DNA of 64,000 bases from contig NW_024468911.1 of the NCBI RefSeq assembly GCF_011745365.1, positions 1,668,759-1,732,758 on the forward strand, given 5' to 3'. The notes below the pieces were generated by a model that saw only the letters and a list, made by a program, of their open reading frames with translations, did not search any database and was not told the origin of the DNA. Below, one piece after another: positions 1-11,278 of this stretch. Position 1 is the first letter of the stretch. The number at the start of each line of letters is the position of its first letter. Position numbers and translations under genes: made by a program. Source of the stretch: Cryphonectria parasitica EP155 (lineage: Eukaryota > Ascomycota > Sordariomycetes > Diaporthales > Cryphonectriaceae).

Positions 1-1827
1 ATTGTGGGAACAACCGACATGTCTTACTGCACATGCAGCTGGAGGGATTACATTCCTTAAAACCGCAAGGTAGGATGTGACACAGCAAGGGCAGCCCGAG
101 ATCTTCTCTCACGAACAGCACGCCTAAAGTCGCACAAATCCTGCTCTTGACAGACCACCAATGATAGTCACACTCGATACGTTCCTCGAGCACATTCTTG
201 CTACTCACTGTTAGCCATGGGGCGAAGTCCTCAAAGGTCTAGGTCTAGGGAGCCACAATAATAATAACCCCTGCTCCTCTAAACACACGGTTCCCGCTGG
301 AGAGGTTGACAGTCTACTGATCCCATTGGGACGTTAGATCCCACACCCTGTCCAGACGACGCTTGCAGGCTTCTCCATCAGCTTCCTGCAGATGACCGAT
401 CAGCATCTGCCGAGATATTACAGAAAGAGCCACCCTGTACGCACCAGGTGGTACATGATGTTTCACCTCATTTATCTAGCGTCTCTTGTCCCTTGTACGC
501 TCTTAGATGGCATCACACTTGTCAGCACGATGGAGACAAGGTAACGAAACACACCTCATAGAACTGGCCACAGCTTTGAAGGCTCGAAAAACAGTCTGCA
601 CCACGGAAGCGAGCTGTATCTCACTGTCCTGTCTCTCATAGCACGCCAACCTGAACGCCATGAGAATAGATGCTCTGGGTCATAAGGCGAGTCTCATCGG
701 CAGATATGTCTGAACGGTTCAGGGTGCCCTGACGGAAAGCACATTTTCGCAGACGCTAGCCTTTTCGTACAAAAAAGGCCAGAGGTCATATGGGATCCGC
801 CGTCAATGTTGCTTCTATGTGTGTCCCTTGTGTCGTCATTAAAAGTTTCCAGGGCCCAGTATTCTTTGCACATTGACTATTCTTGGGCCAATGGAAATTT
901 CGGTACTCGCTACATTGGAACCCTAAGCTCTAAGTCATAGAACACTCCCAATCACGCATCGCTTGATGTTCACACGGCAACATCGAAAGGTCAGGGTGCA
1001 CGTGAGGAGAGAGTACGTATGGAAATGCTGTAGAAACACTAACGCGATGCTATTGGACAGTGGTGCAGTATCCTCTCAAACTTCTACAAACCTGGGATTT
1101 GCTTACCCCATGTCATTAAGCCTTCAGCCTCATTTCAAGTCCTGACTAGTCGTGACTCGCCCCGATAGTATTCCCCTCGGGGCACAGTCCCTCGAGCTAG
1201 TATTCTTTCGGTCATTAAGCCCCTTACATATCTACTTGAGTGGTCAGAGAGACAGCAATTCAGATGATACGGAGGCTCAACATCCACCTAACTCAGCGTG
1301 ACCCGCAGTGCCATCCTCCCCTCTCCACCTATAGTAATCACTTTTTTTCTGGCAACTTTCGGCCTTCGGCTCACACTGAAATCATTCTTAGTATCATCAC
1401 CATAAGGTACCGAAATTCAGGCAACACATGTATTTAGCAATCCTCACCTTGGCCTTCCTATTTCTACATTGGTCACTTTATTAGAGCGAGCACCCACCTC
1501 TTTGGCCCCGTCCTGCGGGTCTTGATTCAGATTTTGAAAGCCGTGACCATGCGCATGCATGCTATCCCAGTGTGATGAGGACATATTCAGAAAATCCGCA
1601 GTGCAGAAATATAGGAGACGCATGAATATATGAAGGGAATCCATTTGGTGACCAAAGACTGATTCAAAATTCCTTTCCCTGAAGTTTCCCATGAACGCGG
1701 TTCCTTGAATCTTGTTGGGTCCCGGTCTGCTTAATTATTCATACTCCTTTGCAACTTACCATTACTTTTGCTACCACCCGATGAATTACCTTGTTAATGC
1801 AAAGCTGAACCTTGGAAGATTGGAAGG
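1..1827. other. intergenic region, no supported gene
   Basis: I see only short open frames here (all under about 85 codons) with no recognisable domain, no consistent exon chain and no tRNA fold. It could hold the upstream region of a gene outside the left edge. Confidence 0.6.
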
Positions 1828-2136
1828 ATGTCTCTATACTCCTGGACTTCTGGTATTTCTTCTAGTCTAGCGACCCCCGCCTCTCTTGCTGCGCTATCAA
1901 ACACTGACCAAGCCTTTCACGACGGAACACCTTCCATTGCCATCATCTTCGGCACCATGGTGTGTCTGAGCGGCTTTGGAAGCCTTATTCTTGGGTATCG
2001 ACAATTGAGGCTTGCATGTCGCAAACCTAGTGAACCTGAGCACGTGGAGTCTGCAGCTGGGCCCAGGGCTCTGCCAATGTCAGAAACTCCTCATGCCCCT
2101 GCTAAGCAACTTGATAAGGATGAGTCAAACACATGA
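1828..2136 (+). CDS. possible small single-pass membrane protein (102 aa)
   Basis: A 102-codon frame beginning at an ATG. It has one hydrophobic segment at about residues 36-56 (around IAIIFGTMVCLSGFGSLILG), followed by a basic stretch (YRQLRLACRK) and a polar tail, the pattern of a single-pass membrane protein. I do not recognise the family. A second open frame (2012-2332) overlaps the end and reads on as an acidic polar segment, so the real product could continue there through a frame change or an unseen intron; I found no convincing splice pair. It may equally be chance. Confidence 0.3.
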   Translation: MSLYSWTSGISSSLATPASLAALSNTDQAFHDGTPSIAIIFGTMVCLSGFGSLILGYRQLRLACRKPSEPEHVESAAGPRALPMSETPHAPAKQLDKDESNT

Positions 2137-2720
2137 AATAGTCGGTGGATGCATACTGACTAGTGATACCGAAGCACAAACGCGAGAACTCAGTCCTTGG
2201 GCTGAGCTGAATGCCCAGACAGAAGCCAATCACATCCCATCAAGCTTCGACCACGTACGAGATGAAAGTAACCAGTCAAAGGTGATTGGCGACGTCTTTC
2301 CTCTTCTTGAAGAAGATGTACTTTGGAACTAGGTTTATGTAAGACTTCAATAAATCGCTTGCATTGCTGCTCATATTGATCAATGACTCTCATTAAGCCC
2401 AGTGCTTTGAAGGTGAGTGGGACGAATGATCCTAGCCCTTCAGGAAATGGGTCGACTATCATGATGTGTATTCCAGAACTCATTGAGAGTTGCAATTATG
2501 GATTATCGACTTAGATTGGATCTAACTATATGCTAATTGCCGCCTTGGTTCCTGCTCAGATGTCTTGTCCCTGCGTCCCGCGCGCTCATCTGGTAGCTCC
2601 ACAGTGTTGTGAACCAATGAATGCGCCATGTAATTATTCGCCTCCATTGGCGAGATTTTGGAGTATCTTGTGGCACTCAATTCGCGGGCGCTATTGAGAA
2701 TCAAAGTAATCGAAATCACC

Positions 2721-4033
2721 TCACTGAATAACACAAGAACCAGGAGCGCAGATGTTCTCCGTAGGCTCCTCGAACGTCTTGCCACATGTCGTCGTCCAGT
2801 AATACTCAAGCGCCAGCCAGTGGTAATTGTCCGCATTGATCGTTTTTTGGGCATCGGTGAGTTTGCGCGTGGCTAGTGCTCCGTACCCGATAGCTTTGTC
2901 ATTTTTGTCCTTAACGTCTGTAATATGTTGTCCGATTGCCGGCTCGCCAATGAGCTTGAAATGGGTGTATTCGTGCAGCAGAACTGAGCCGAGAACCATC
3001 ATCTCACCGCCGACCTCCTCATCCAGCTCCTCGCATGACACATCCTTAATTTCGGGCAACTCGTAGGCTTGGGGACACGCGTGCGCTATTGCAAATTTCT
3101 GTATTTGCTCTTGGCCGCTGACCTCGGCGACTGTCTCTTGATTGGTTATATACGCCAGTGTGTACGCTTCGGTGGGTTTCTCGTCCTTTTTCGCTATGCA
3201 GTTTTGTCTGAAATCTTCGGCTTGCCTATATTTGGGAAGGATTTGTCAGGCCGACACTCTTCTACCTTTTTCAGTGATAACCCTGAGCGAGACTCTGGCT
3301 CGGGAAAATGGGCTGCTGGTCAACGGCCCTGCAAAATGGCACTTTAATACCACGTTTTGGACTAAAAGGTGAACGAACATACTGCAGGACAATTAGCATG
3401 TACCCCTCAAGATTTAGATCCCTCTAGATCTACTGTACTTACCCAGAATACCCAGAGCAAATTCACAGAGCCTGTATTGACACTCCCTCCATATATATCT
3501 GGAGAAATCAGTAATCAATCAGTTTTGCGTAGAGAGCCATTTTGTTACAAGAGAGGAGACAACTCACTTTGGTAGACTTTCACCACCTTATCCTTGTCTG
3601 CAGTTGGGAAGTAGTGTCCGTAGATGCCAGAACCGACCGCATTGTCCCATTTATTTGCCATCCAGGCTGCGAGATGGATGGCGTCTTTTTTGCCTTGCTC
3701 AAGCTGCTGTATATGTTTTCTGTCCGTCGGATCGTTTTTGTCAAACCTGATATAATGGGTATCGGCGCGCTTCTTGAGAGTGCTCCGATCAACGACGTTG
3801 TCTTCTCGGTAAGAGCCGTTCTGTAGCATGACTTCCACCATTTGCTTAGTTTCAATAAGCACGTAGTCGGGCACACTGTCGGGCCCATGTGTAGTGTCAT
3901 TGTGCCATTTAATCCACCCTCGAGATCCGTCTCGTACATACACAGAAGAAGACCCCTCTGTCGCTGGAGTAGCATTGACACCGGCTAAGCAAGTCAGCAA
4001 AGCAAATTGTGCTGCGAGCTGCTTGATTCGCAT
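2721..4033 (-). CDS. secreted zinc metalloprotease, M35/deuterolysin-like
   Basis: The first exon starts at 4033 with a signal peptide (MRIKQLAAQFALLTCLAGVNA) and runs to about 3568, where a clear GTGAGT donor follows VYQ. The last exon (about 3260-2721) carries VLLHEYTHF, an HEXXH zinc-binding motif, then an ALATRKLTDAQ..NADNYHWLALEYYW stretch typical of fungal lysine-specific/deuterolysin-like metallopeptidases, and ends in a Cys-containing tail. A short exon near 3478-3533 follows a CTCCAG acceptor and keeps frame from exon 1. I could not find a splice pair that joins it in phase to the last exon, so the middle is unresolved and a lesion is possible. The family consists of extracellular endopeptidases using zinc; the third zinc ligand is not certain here. 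The product is probably secreted. It stands alone, with no obvious partner gene. Confidence 0.72.
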
Positions 4034-5457
4034 TTCTGGAAGAATGTTGAGTGCGGTGTGCTATACAAAAAAAATAAAAATGAAATTATATAGATAGATT
4101 GTTGATAATCCAAGGTTTGTACTTATTCAGGGTATTGACATTTACTTTATACGCTATCACATTTCTTCAGTCTTGTAGTTTGACCACCGTGGTGCTCCAC
4201 ACTCTCGAAGCGCCCAACGTCTTGTCGATCAGCCCCAGACAAGGCCAGTGTGGTCGATGTTGCTCACAAAAATAGCCCCGCCATCCTCTATCTTTGACTA
4301 AAGTATCCTCTGCTCTACCCTGCAGTTAGTCAAGGCAAGGAAGGATAGTCAATAACATCAACCACACCAACAAGGCTCTCCCGGTCCGACGAAATTGCAT
4401 ATGCCACCTGTGGCTTACCAACCGTTTCTTCTTTTCTTTGTCTTTTTTGTTTTCCCTTCTTCTTCTTCCTCTCTTCAGTATCCTCAATACACTCGGTATG
4501 TAAAGATCATGCTCAGCTGACCGTACAGGACTCTAATATTGCGTTGTTGGGCCTAACAATATCTGAAGAACGCACCAACACGAGGCTACGGAATCACTAC
4601 CCGGTTTCTCGACACTGTTGGTAGCAATCTATCGATAGAAGCTGCTGCACTAGAGATTTTCGTCCGTTTCAGGATCTGAGCTGCTCCTGGCTGTGTGCTA
4701 CAGGTTATGTGTTACAGGTTAGTCCAAATCATAGGCCTTTCAAATTCATGGCAGTCATTAGATATTAGACGTCATGCCTGCCTAGAGGGATTTCCGAACA
4801 TACTGCTGAGTATCTTACCTAAGTACTGCTTAAGTGGTATTACTTCCTAGTCTTCAAATGTTGTACAAGAAATTCTTTTGCAAATTATAAATTCTGAAGT
4901 CAAGCCTTGAGCAGCACGAGAAGAGAGCTTACCAAGCTATTTCCTCGCCAAGTGAAGCACTAACCAGTCTGGATTCTTCCGAGGGCCTGTTAATCTCAGT
5001 ATGTCTTCCGCTAGTTGAAGCGAGTTCTATAAATTTTATAAAGGGTGGGTCTTTGATGTTGAGAGGTTGGGCCCCCCGGGGGGGGGGGGTTGCTCTAAGT
5101 AAGCCCAACATGTCTGACCAATTATAGAAGTTCCTAAAAGGACCCACTCTAGCCTCGACTGCAGTCACCTCAACTCTCCTTATCAGAAGAACTAAAGTCA
5201 ACTGGGTGTCTAGTATATTTACATATGGTCGGTTCCATTCTTTATACTGCTTTTGAGGACAAGAATCCTTTCGCTGCATAGGAGCCTTGTGTGGGTGCTG
5301 CTTCCAGTACGCACACATTACGTGTGCACTTTAGGCAGCCGCGAGGCGTGTTACGTCTCTCGATACAAAGCCAACGCCGAGCGACGACACCACGACTGAA
5401 CGCTTCCTCCACCACAGGAACTCGAGATGTCGAGCCTCACAAGACAACTACGTCAAC
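4034..5457. other. intergenic region with a C/G homopolymer tract
   Basis: No gene is supported. The stretch contains a pyrimidine-rich tract around 4431-4480 upstream of nothing obvious, and an abrupt C6-G12 homopolymer block at about 5072-5089. Confidence 0.5.
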
Positions 5458-6202
5458 ATGGGTAATATTAATATCATTGCTACCGAGACACCTGTTATTT
5501 GGGTCGAAGTACATACTAGCGGCTCGATCCTTTCTAAAACGCGCAACCCGCCTTTTACCATCACCCTCAAGGCCCATACAGACAGCGCTAAGCCAGTGAC
5601 AATCTATACTTCCAACACAGTCTTCGACTCAGAAAGAGTTCTGGACCAGCATCATCTCATCTTCAGAGACACAAAGAGCGGCGAGCTGGCGGAGCTTCCG
5701 CGGATAGACATCTGTCCTCCTCCAACAGCCGTAATACAGCAGAGGTACCGCCCAAAGATTCATCAGAACGATTCACGGTGTCGCACACAATCCGCAGGTG
5801 CGAGTTAGGGCCGTCCTCGCCCCTAGAAATTCGGACACTACCCACAGAGGACATCGAGGCCAGACAGGCGGCCATTCATGCGGCCATATTTGCGGCCGTT
5901 GCGGCTCATGTAGAACGGGATGCCCTGTGTCAAGTAGAGAAATTTATTGTCGGGCGCACTTATGAGATTGAGCTTGGGGAAAATGATAGCCAAGTGGGGT
6001 GGTGGAAGAAAGGGACCATAGCAGAGGTCTTTGCGTATGGTCTACTGAGCAGACGTACTACAAAGGCCACAAGTATCCCTCTGAAATTGGTCAATACTGC
6101 ACGTTTCGGGGTAGTAGAGTGACGTCTGAAGGACTCGGGGTCGCGATAATAATTCCATTTGTTGCGCTAGGAAATTTCTCTTGTATTTCCCCAAATGGGT
6201 GA
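5458..6202 (+). pseudogene. frameshifted conserved fungal gene of unknown function
   Basis: Three consecutive reading frames each carry protein-like sequence that joins end to end. Frame A (5458-about 5755) begins MGNINIIATETPVIWVEV and runs to QQRYRPK. Frame B continues with DSSERFTVSHTIRRCELG and an Ala-rich segment to WWKKGTIAEVFAYG near 6040. Frame C then resumes with STEQTYYKGHKYPSEIGQYC. Each jump is a single-base change with no splice consensus, so the copy has two frameshifts. The joined product of about 220 aa looks like a small multicopy fungal family of unknown function with a beta-rich N-terminal half (from memory, not checked). The downstream end is uncertain after the CTF motif near 6115. 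Sequencing error at both points is the main alternative. Confidence 0.7.
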
Positions 6203-7216
6203 AAGCACGTCTCTCTACACAAAACCTTGCAGTCATCGAAATCACTCTCAATATTGTTTTTGAGAAGGATATAGTATTCGTTATCGAAACAAATTTATTC
6301 TATTCCGGATTGGATCACCGTATTATCCGCCTTATATACGCCATCCCGGGTCGACGCCGCTTGTCACGGTACGCTCAAAGAGAAGAGAAGGTTTCTTAAC
6401 AGCATAGACCGAAAAGAATAAGCGAACTATGGCTACAAAAGAAGAAAAAGAAAGGAAAGGCAAGACTGACTCGCCAGCTAGCTGTAAGGAAGAAGGTAAA
6501 TGGTGTGCCAGGGTCGTCGAATCTCTTAGGCCTTGGCAACAGCGTATCAAGTTTCACTGTCTGCTAATCAATATCCCGTGTAGCAAGGAGTTTTGCCGTT
6601 GAAGAGACATCTCGGTTTCGGAATACCAGGGGTTGTCGGCCGAGAGTCTTGTTGACTCTATAATTAATTACTGCTAGACTTGAGCACGAGGCCGGATGAG
6701 ACGTCCGCTCTCAGGTATAAACTGGTGCCAAGTGCAGAATATGTTGCCCTTGCACGTCGTGCAACGGATTCAGACTTCCCCCCCAAGGTGTGGAAAAACG
6801 CTGTGCCCGTTGTATGTACTGTATAGAGCATCCCAGGATCCCATGCATTGCCGTCAAAGATTAATATCCTACTTACGAGAAATCGAGTCATGGTCCAGAA
6901 TCTGTTCTGGATCCACCCATCAAGGTTCTTTACCCGGCTATTTCACTTAGTGCCTAGTAGCCAGGGGCAGTGATATCATTTTATCCCTTTCTATCCCTGA
7001 AACCTTACGAAACCTTAGGTCCGAGTTTTCAACCAACTCTAACGAAGGCCTCTCGGGACCATTGAAGAAAGGACTTCATCGTCGTCACCAACCCGAGCAG
7101 CGACCGCGATGCTCCATTACGCCCATTCCCAGGCACCATCATAACAGAAGCAGTAGTAGTCACTGCACAGTCACTCGTTCACTCTAATTACTAAGTACTT
7201 ACCCACCCTCATTCAG
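6203..7216. other. intergenic region, no supported gene
   Basis: Only short frames without family resemblance. The last part may contain the unseen 5' exon of the following membrane-protein gene, because a pyrimidine-rich CTCATTCAG acceptor sits at 7216. Confidence 0.45.
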
Positions 7217-7273
7217 CCTCGGAGAGGCGTCTCGCCTCTGCCTCGGGCAAACAACAACAACGACACCGACAAC

Positions 7274-9420
7274 ATGGTCTACAGTGTGCCGGTCACGCTC
7301 GTCAATCCAGGCGAACAGAGCTTCCTTCCAAACGCGTTTGGCGGGTCGGCACAGGTGATCCTCAACACGACCTCGTTCAGCGACGTGCTCGGGCAGCTGG
7401 GCACCGTCTCGCAGATCTCCAAGACACAGCACGATGGCGGGTCTCCTGCGCCGCTGACGCTCATGTTGACGGGCTGCTATGTCAACGCATCGAGCGAGTC
7501 GGCCGTGGACGGTGCTGGGACGCGCGCAGGCTCTGGGTACCGCGACTGCACCACGGCATGCTCGGACGTGAGCATGATGTTCAACTCGAGCTATACGCTG
7601 TGGAACTGTCTGACGCTGGCGGCGGCGAGCCAATATGTGGATGACCAGGTTTTGATCCTCGACTCGGATGAGCTGGCGACGGCTGGAGACAGCATGGGGT
7701 TCAGCGACTTGGGTCAGTTCAACGCAACGAGTATCTTTTCGAATACGCTGCAGTGCATTCAGTCGTCGTGCCAGGACTATAGCCTCGGATCGTGTACCAA
7801 GAACATCACGACACTTGATATCAGTCGTGTTTCGGATCAGGTATCGGCACTGTATAATGGCCTGCAGACCTACTGTGATGGGATGGACAGCGCCATTAAT
7901 TCTGATATTGCTGGTCCAGGCGTAGGTCAAACCCCAACCAATCTCGTCCCTCGACGTTGCCCAGTACTTGCTTCCTTCGCTGTTGAGGGAGACAATGGCT
8001 AATTCTGATGCGATTGCACCCACAGGTTGTCCTTTCCTATATTCTTCAGGCTGTGCTCGCCATCACCGTCTATGTCTTCATCAACCTCCTCACAAGCTGG
8101 CTGCGACCCATCCTCTCCTTTTTGTACACCGTTCAGGACCGCATACAAGGCCAACAGCGGTCAGATCGAGCGATAGATGCCACGGCGGCAGACTTGCACC
8201 CACAGCAGCAGAGAAACCCTTGGCAGCGAGCAGGCGAGCACCAGCGGAACCTCTCACGATCCCGCGCAGCAGCAGCGCTGACGTCGGCGCTGGTCGAGTT
8301 CCAGGAGATGCAGGGCTTCTTCGTGGCGTCGATCCAACTGGCAACGCTCATGATTTTTGCTTCGTCGGACCATTCTGCGATGCTTAGCAGCACAAGCTCG
8401 TTCGCAGAGGCGGTGATGAACGTGGAGATTGTGCAGATGCTGTCCATCAGCGGCGTGCTGCCTGTCTTGTTCACGCAGGTCGGGCTGATGCGGCTGGGCG
8501 TGCGGTGGTGGTACTTGACGTGCATCATGGTGATCGTCTTCTCGACGGCCATCATCATCTCTCAGAAGAGCCTGATGCCCGACTACAACACGCTGTGGAG
8601 CTATTTCACCGAGGAGTCCCCCATCGCCATGTGCGGCGGCAATCCGAGCCCCATGACATATTGTCTTGACTCGCTGAATGTGATCGACCAAGCCGTCAGC
8701 TCCATGAACTCGGGCCTGTTTGTGGGCTTTATAGTGGCACCGGCGTTGGTCGCGGACCAAGCCTGGCATTCGCTCGACCGCAACGGGCGGATGACGGCGC
8801 TCCTCGACAAGTGGGAGCTCTCCAGCGCGACGGCGCTGATGTTGCGGCGGCGTGTGTGGCCGTTGTTCAGGACGGTGGCGTGGTTCGGTCTCGAATTTGC
8901 GCTCCTAATATACGTGGGCATGTACCTAAAATCAGTCATCGACATCCTCCAGTTCGTCGGCACGTCCGCCTCCGACTGGACGTTTGGGCAGCTCATCGCC
9001 ATTATGGTCTGGGCCCCCGTGATTGGCAAGTACGTCTACTACAATGCCTTTGGCATCACGGAAGGGGTCGGCAGGCGCCTGCCGAAACGCTACAAGGTTG
9101 TTGAGGTTGACGAGGACGAGGACGACTCCGGCTCAGGTCCAAGGCTCACTACTCTGGATGCGGCGGAGGAGGAGGAGTGGACAAAACATAGGATGGGACC
9201 ACGGAAGTACACCTTCGGCAGCACCAAGAGCAGCAGGGAGAGCTTCCAATTGTCAAGCCGAAAGTCGACTTTCCAAACACTGAGCCGTGAGGATACGCTG
9301 GTAGGGACTTTTACGCCAAACATACCTGGGACACCCTACATCGACTCGCCTTATGATGTTTGCGGGAGGAAGAACAATCCCTTTGATGATCTTGGGAGAG
9401 GGAAACTTGACAAGTCATAG
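7274..9420 (+). CDS. seven-TM membrane protein with Cys-rich outer domain
   Basis: Two exons, 7274-7921 and 8026-9420, separated by a 104-bp intron (GTAGGT..CCACAG) that splices in phase to give PG|VVLSY; total 680 aa from this ATG. Residues 1-216 form a Cys-rich, Ser/Thr-rich domain with several N-glycosylation sites. About seven hydrophobic segments follow in exon 2, starting with [16 protein letters not shown] and including [18 protein letters not shown] and [15 protein letters not shown]. The cytosolic tail has an acidic patch ([12 protein letters not shown]) and a Ser-rich stretch. The frame stays open upstream to a CTCATTCAG acceptor at 7216, so a 5' exon with a signal peptide is probably missing from this model. 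It resembles uncharacterised fungal membrane proteins; the topology would suit a surface sensor, which is inference. Confidence 0.75.
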
Positions 9421-10312
9421 AGAGAGCATGTGTGCGTGTATATATGTATATATAATTTTGCTACTGCTACTAATGAAAGTTCACGAAATGATACTAACTC
9501 CGTTTTGCTCAAGAGAGGGAGAGAGTGTGGACGAGAGGGTGTGAAACGGCCTTTAGCGTCCCTCAAGACATGCCAAATGCTCCAGGACTGACTAGCTTCC
9601 CAATGGCCTCGGAGCAATTTCATACAGTTGGGCACAGACATTGTCTGACCTTGAAATTCGCAAATAAGCTTGAAAAATGCAAATGTCCAGCGCCTCTCAG
9701 CTCGTCGGCACAGTGGTATCAGAGTCGATTCGGAGCAGCGCGCCGCGCCCGCGCCCAGGTCACCCTAGCCCCGCTTCCAGACCCAGGACCATGCCAAGCC
9801 CGCGGTGATGATGAAGGCTGCGATGCGGTTTCCCGTCCGTGGTGGTGCCCATGGCCTGACCACTACCGCCGACGGCCCTGTTGGTTGGCGCAGCGAGGAG
9901 TATGAGCGGCGGGTGGCCCAAAACTCTCCTCGTCGCTGAGCCGTTGACGCATTTTCAGTCAAGGGTAGCTGGCGGCTGGTGTGCCTGTCGGACGAGGAGA
10001 TCCCAGGTGACTATTCCTGGCAAGGGGACAGGGCCGAGGACAGAGGATCCTCATGTGGTGGTCGCTGCCTTGCGAGACTGTGGCGGGATTGGCTGTCGGG
10101 CCTGAGCTGTGGTCGCTCCGCTACATGGGGACAGGCTCTACTGGGCGGGCGGCGGTCACTACAAGGGGACAACATCACCAGTTTGGAGGCACGAGAAGAA
10201 GGCTTGTCTCCTTGCGTCTCGGACTTTTCTTGTTTTTGTTAAGACAAGAGACTCGTTATTAATATGGCTCCTACAAGTGGCCGTACCGTGCCGTGCCGTG
10301 CCATGCCAGCAG
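9421..10312. other. intergenic region between convergent genes
   Basis: It separates the 3' ends of two convergent genes. A short TATATGTATATATAA stretch near 9440-9454 lies just after the upstream stop codon. No gene is supported. Confidence 0.5.
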
Positions 10313-11278
10313 CTATGTGAGCTGACGAACATAATCAGTAATCGTCCGGCGAATGCTCTTCCGCCTCGCGATTGCCCTCCGTCCCTGCGGCGACTCGGAG
10401 CAGCGGGTATGCGTGTACAGGTTGGGATTCGAGTCGCTCCTGTTCCTCACTCTCGTGGGCTCCTTGAAGCTGACGTGACGACCCTCCCGGTCCGCCCCAG
10501 GCCAGGTTTGTGTGAGGGTGGGTCTCGTATCGGGGGAGTCGGCAAAGTCGTGACTCCCTGAGCTCGTAGAAGAGGACGACGAGTCTTGACGGCCCAGACC
10601 GCGCTGCTGGGTCGGCGAGATGTCTCCTGTGTCTCTACTACTGACATCGTCGTCGCCATTGTCGTCAGACTCTGGCTCTGACTCGGACTCCTGAATTTCT
10701 GCGAGTTTGGGCTGAGCAGCGGGTGATGCGTCTGCCCAGCCCTGAGAGTAGAACTGATTGAGCTGTGGTTGCTGCTTCGGTTTTGGTACGCTGGTTTGGC
10801 CGCTCTCGACCCGTTGGCGTTCGTCCTCTACAGCCTTCTGGAGAAAGGCCTCATAGTCCGAGGACCCGGTGCCCCCCTTTGGCGGTTGCACGACCATTTC
10901 CACGTTGTCGTCGGGCTGCCTTCCAGTGCTCTCCTGACCCGCCTCGTCTTTGCTACCGGACTGAACTGCTGTCCCGAGCCTGTCGTCCAGCTTAGGAGTC
11001 CTTGGCTCATCCAGACCCTCGCCGACGCATTCTGCAGCACGGTGTGGCGTAAAGATGACTGGCCTCTCTGGCTTCGCTGTTGGGTCTATCTCTGGTTTCG
11101 GATCCGAGCGCAGTCGCCGTAGGCGTTCCATCATGCCGCTCTTCCTCGGCCCAGCCTGGTTTCTCGGGGTTTCCATCCTGTTGGGAGTTTTGTTGTTTTC
11201 CCCGCTGCCTTTCTTTTTCTTGTCAGGTTTCAGAGCAAAATCGGTCGAGATGACGGTCCCAAGGTCCTGCTTGCCGTA
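10313..11278 (-). CDS. disordered hypothetical protein (5' end incomplete)
   Basis: The frame from 11278 to 10313 encodes about 321 residues. It starts at a TTCTCTAG|TAC junction that looks like a splice acceptor, followed by YGKQDLGTVISTDFALKPDKKKK; an internal Met at 11176 would give 287 aa. The body is low complexity: acidic Ser-rich runs (ESESEPESDDNGDDD), a Ser block (SSSSSTSSGS), and a basic C-terminus (GRRAIARRKSIRRTITDYVRQL). A coiled-coil-like stretch (YEAFLQKAVEDERQRV) lies in the middle. I do not recognise the family. The upstream exon was not found with confidence; an in-frame TAG directly precedes the junction, which supports an intron rather than a longer exon. Confidence 0.6.
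   Translation of the reverse strand, partial: YGKQDLGTVISTDFALKPDKKKKGSGENNKTPNRMETPRNQAGPRKSGMMERLRRLRSDPKPEIDPTAKPERPVIFTPHRAAECVGEGLDEPRTPKLDDRLGTAVQSGSKDEAGQESTGRQPDDNVEMVVQPPKGGTGSSDYEAFLQKAVEDERQRVESGQTSVPKPKQQPQLNQFYSQGWADASPAAQPKLAEIQESESEPESDDNGDDDVSSRDTGDISPTQQRGLGRQDSSSSSTSSGSHDFADSPDTRPTLTQTWPGADREGRHVSFKEPTRVRNRSDSNPNLYTHTRCSESPQGRRAIARRKSIRRTITDYVRQLT

Noticed and set aside
7199..8023. 274-codon minus-strand frame
   Set aside because: Antisense shadow of the seven-TM protein gene's first exon; crosses its intron and has no family resemblance.
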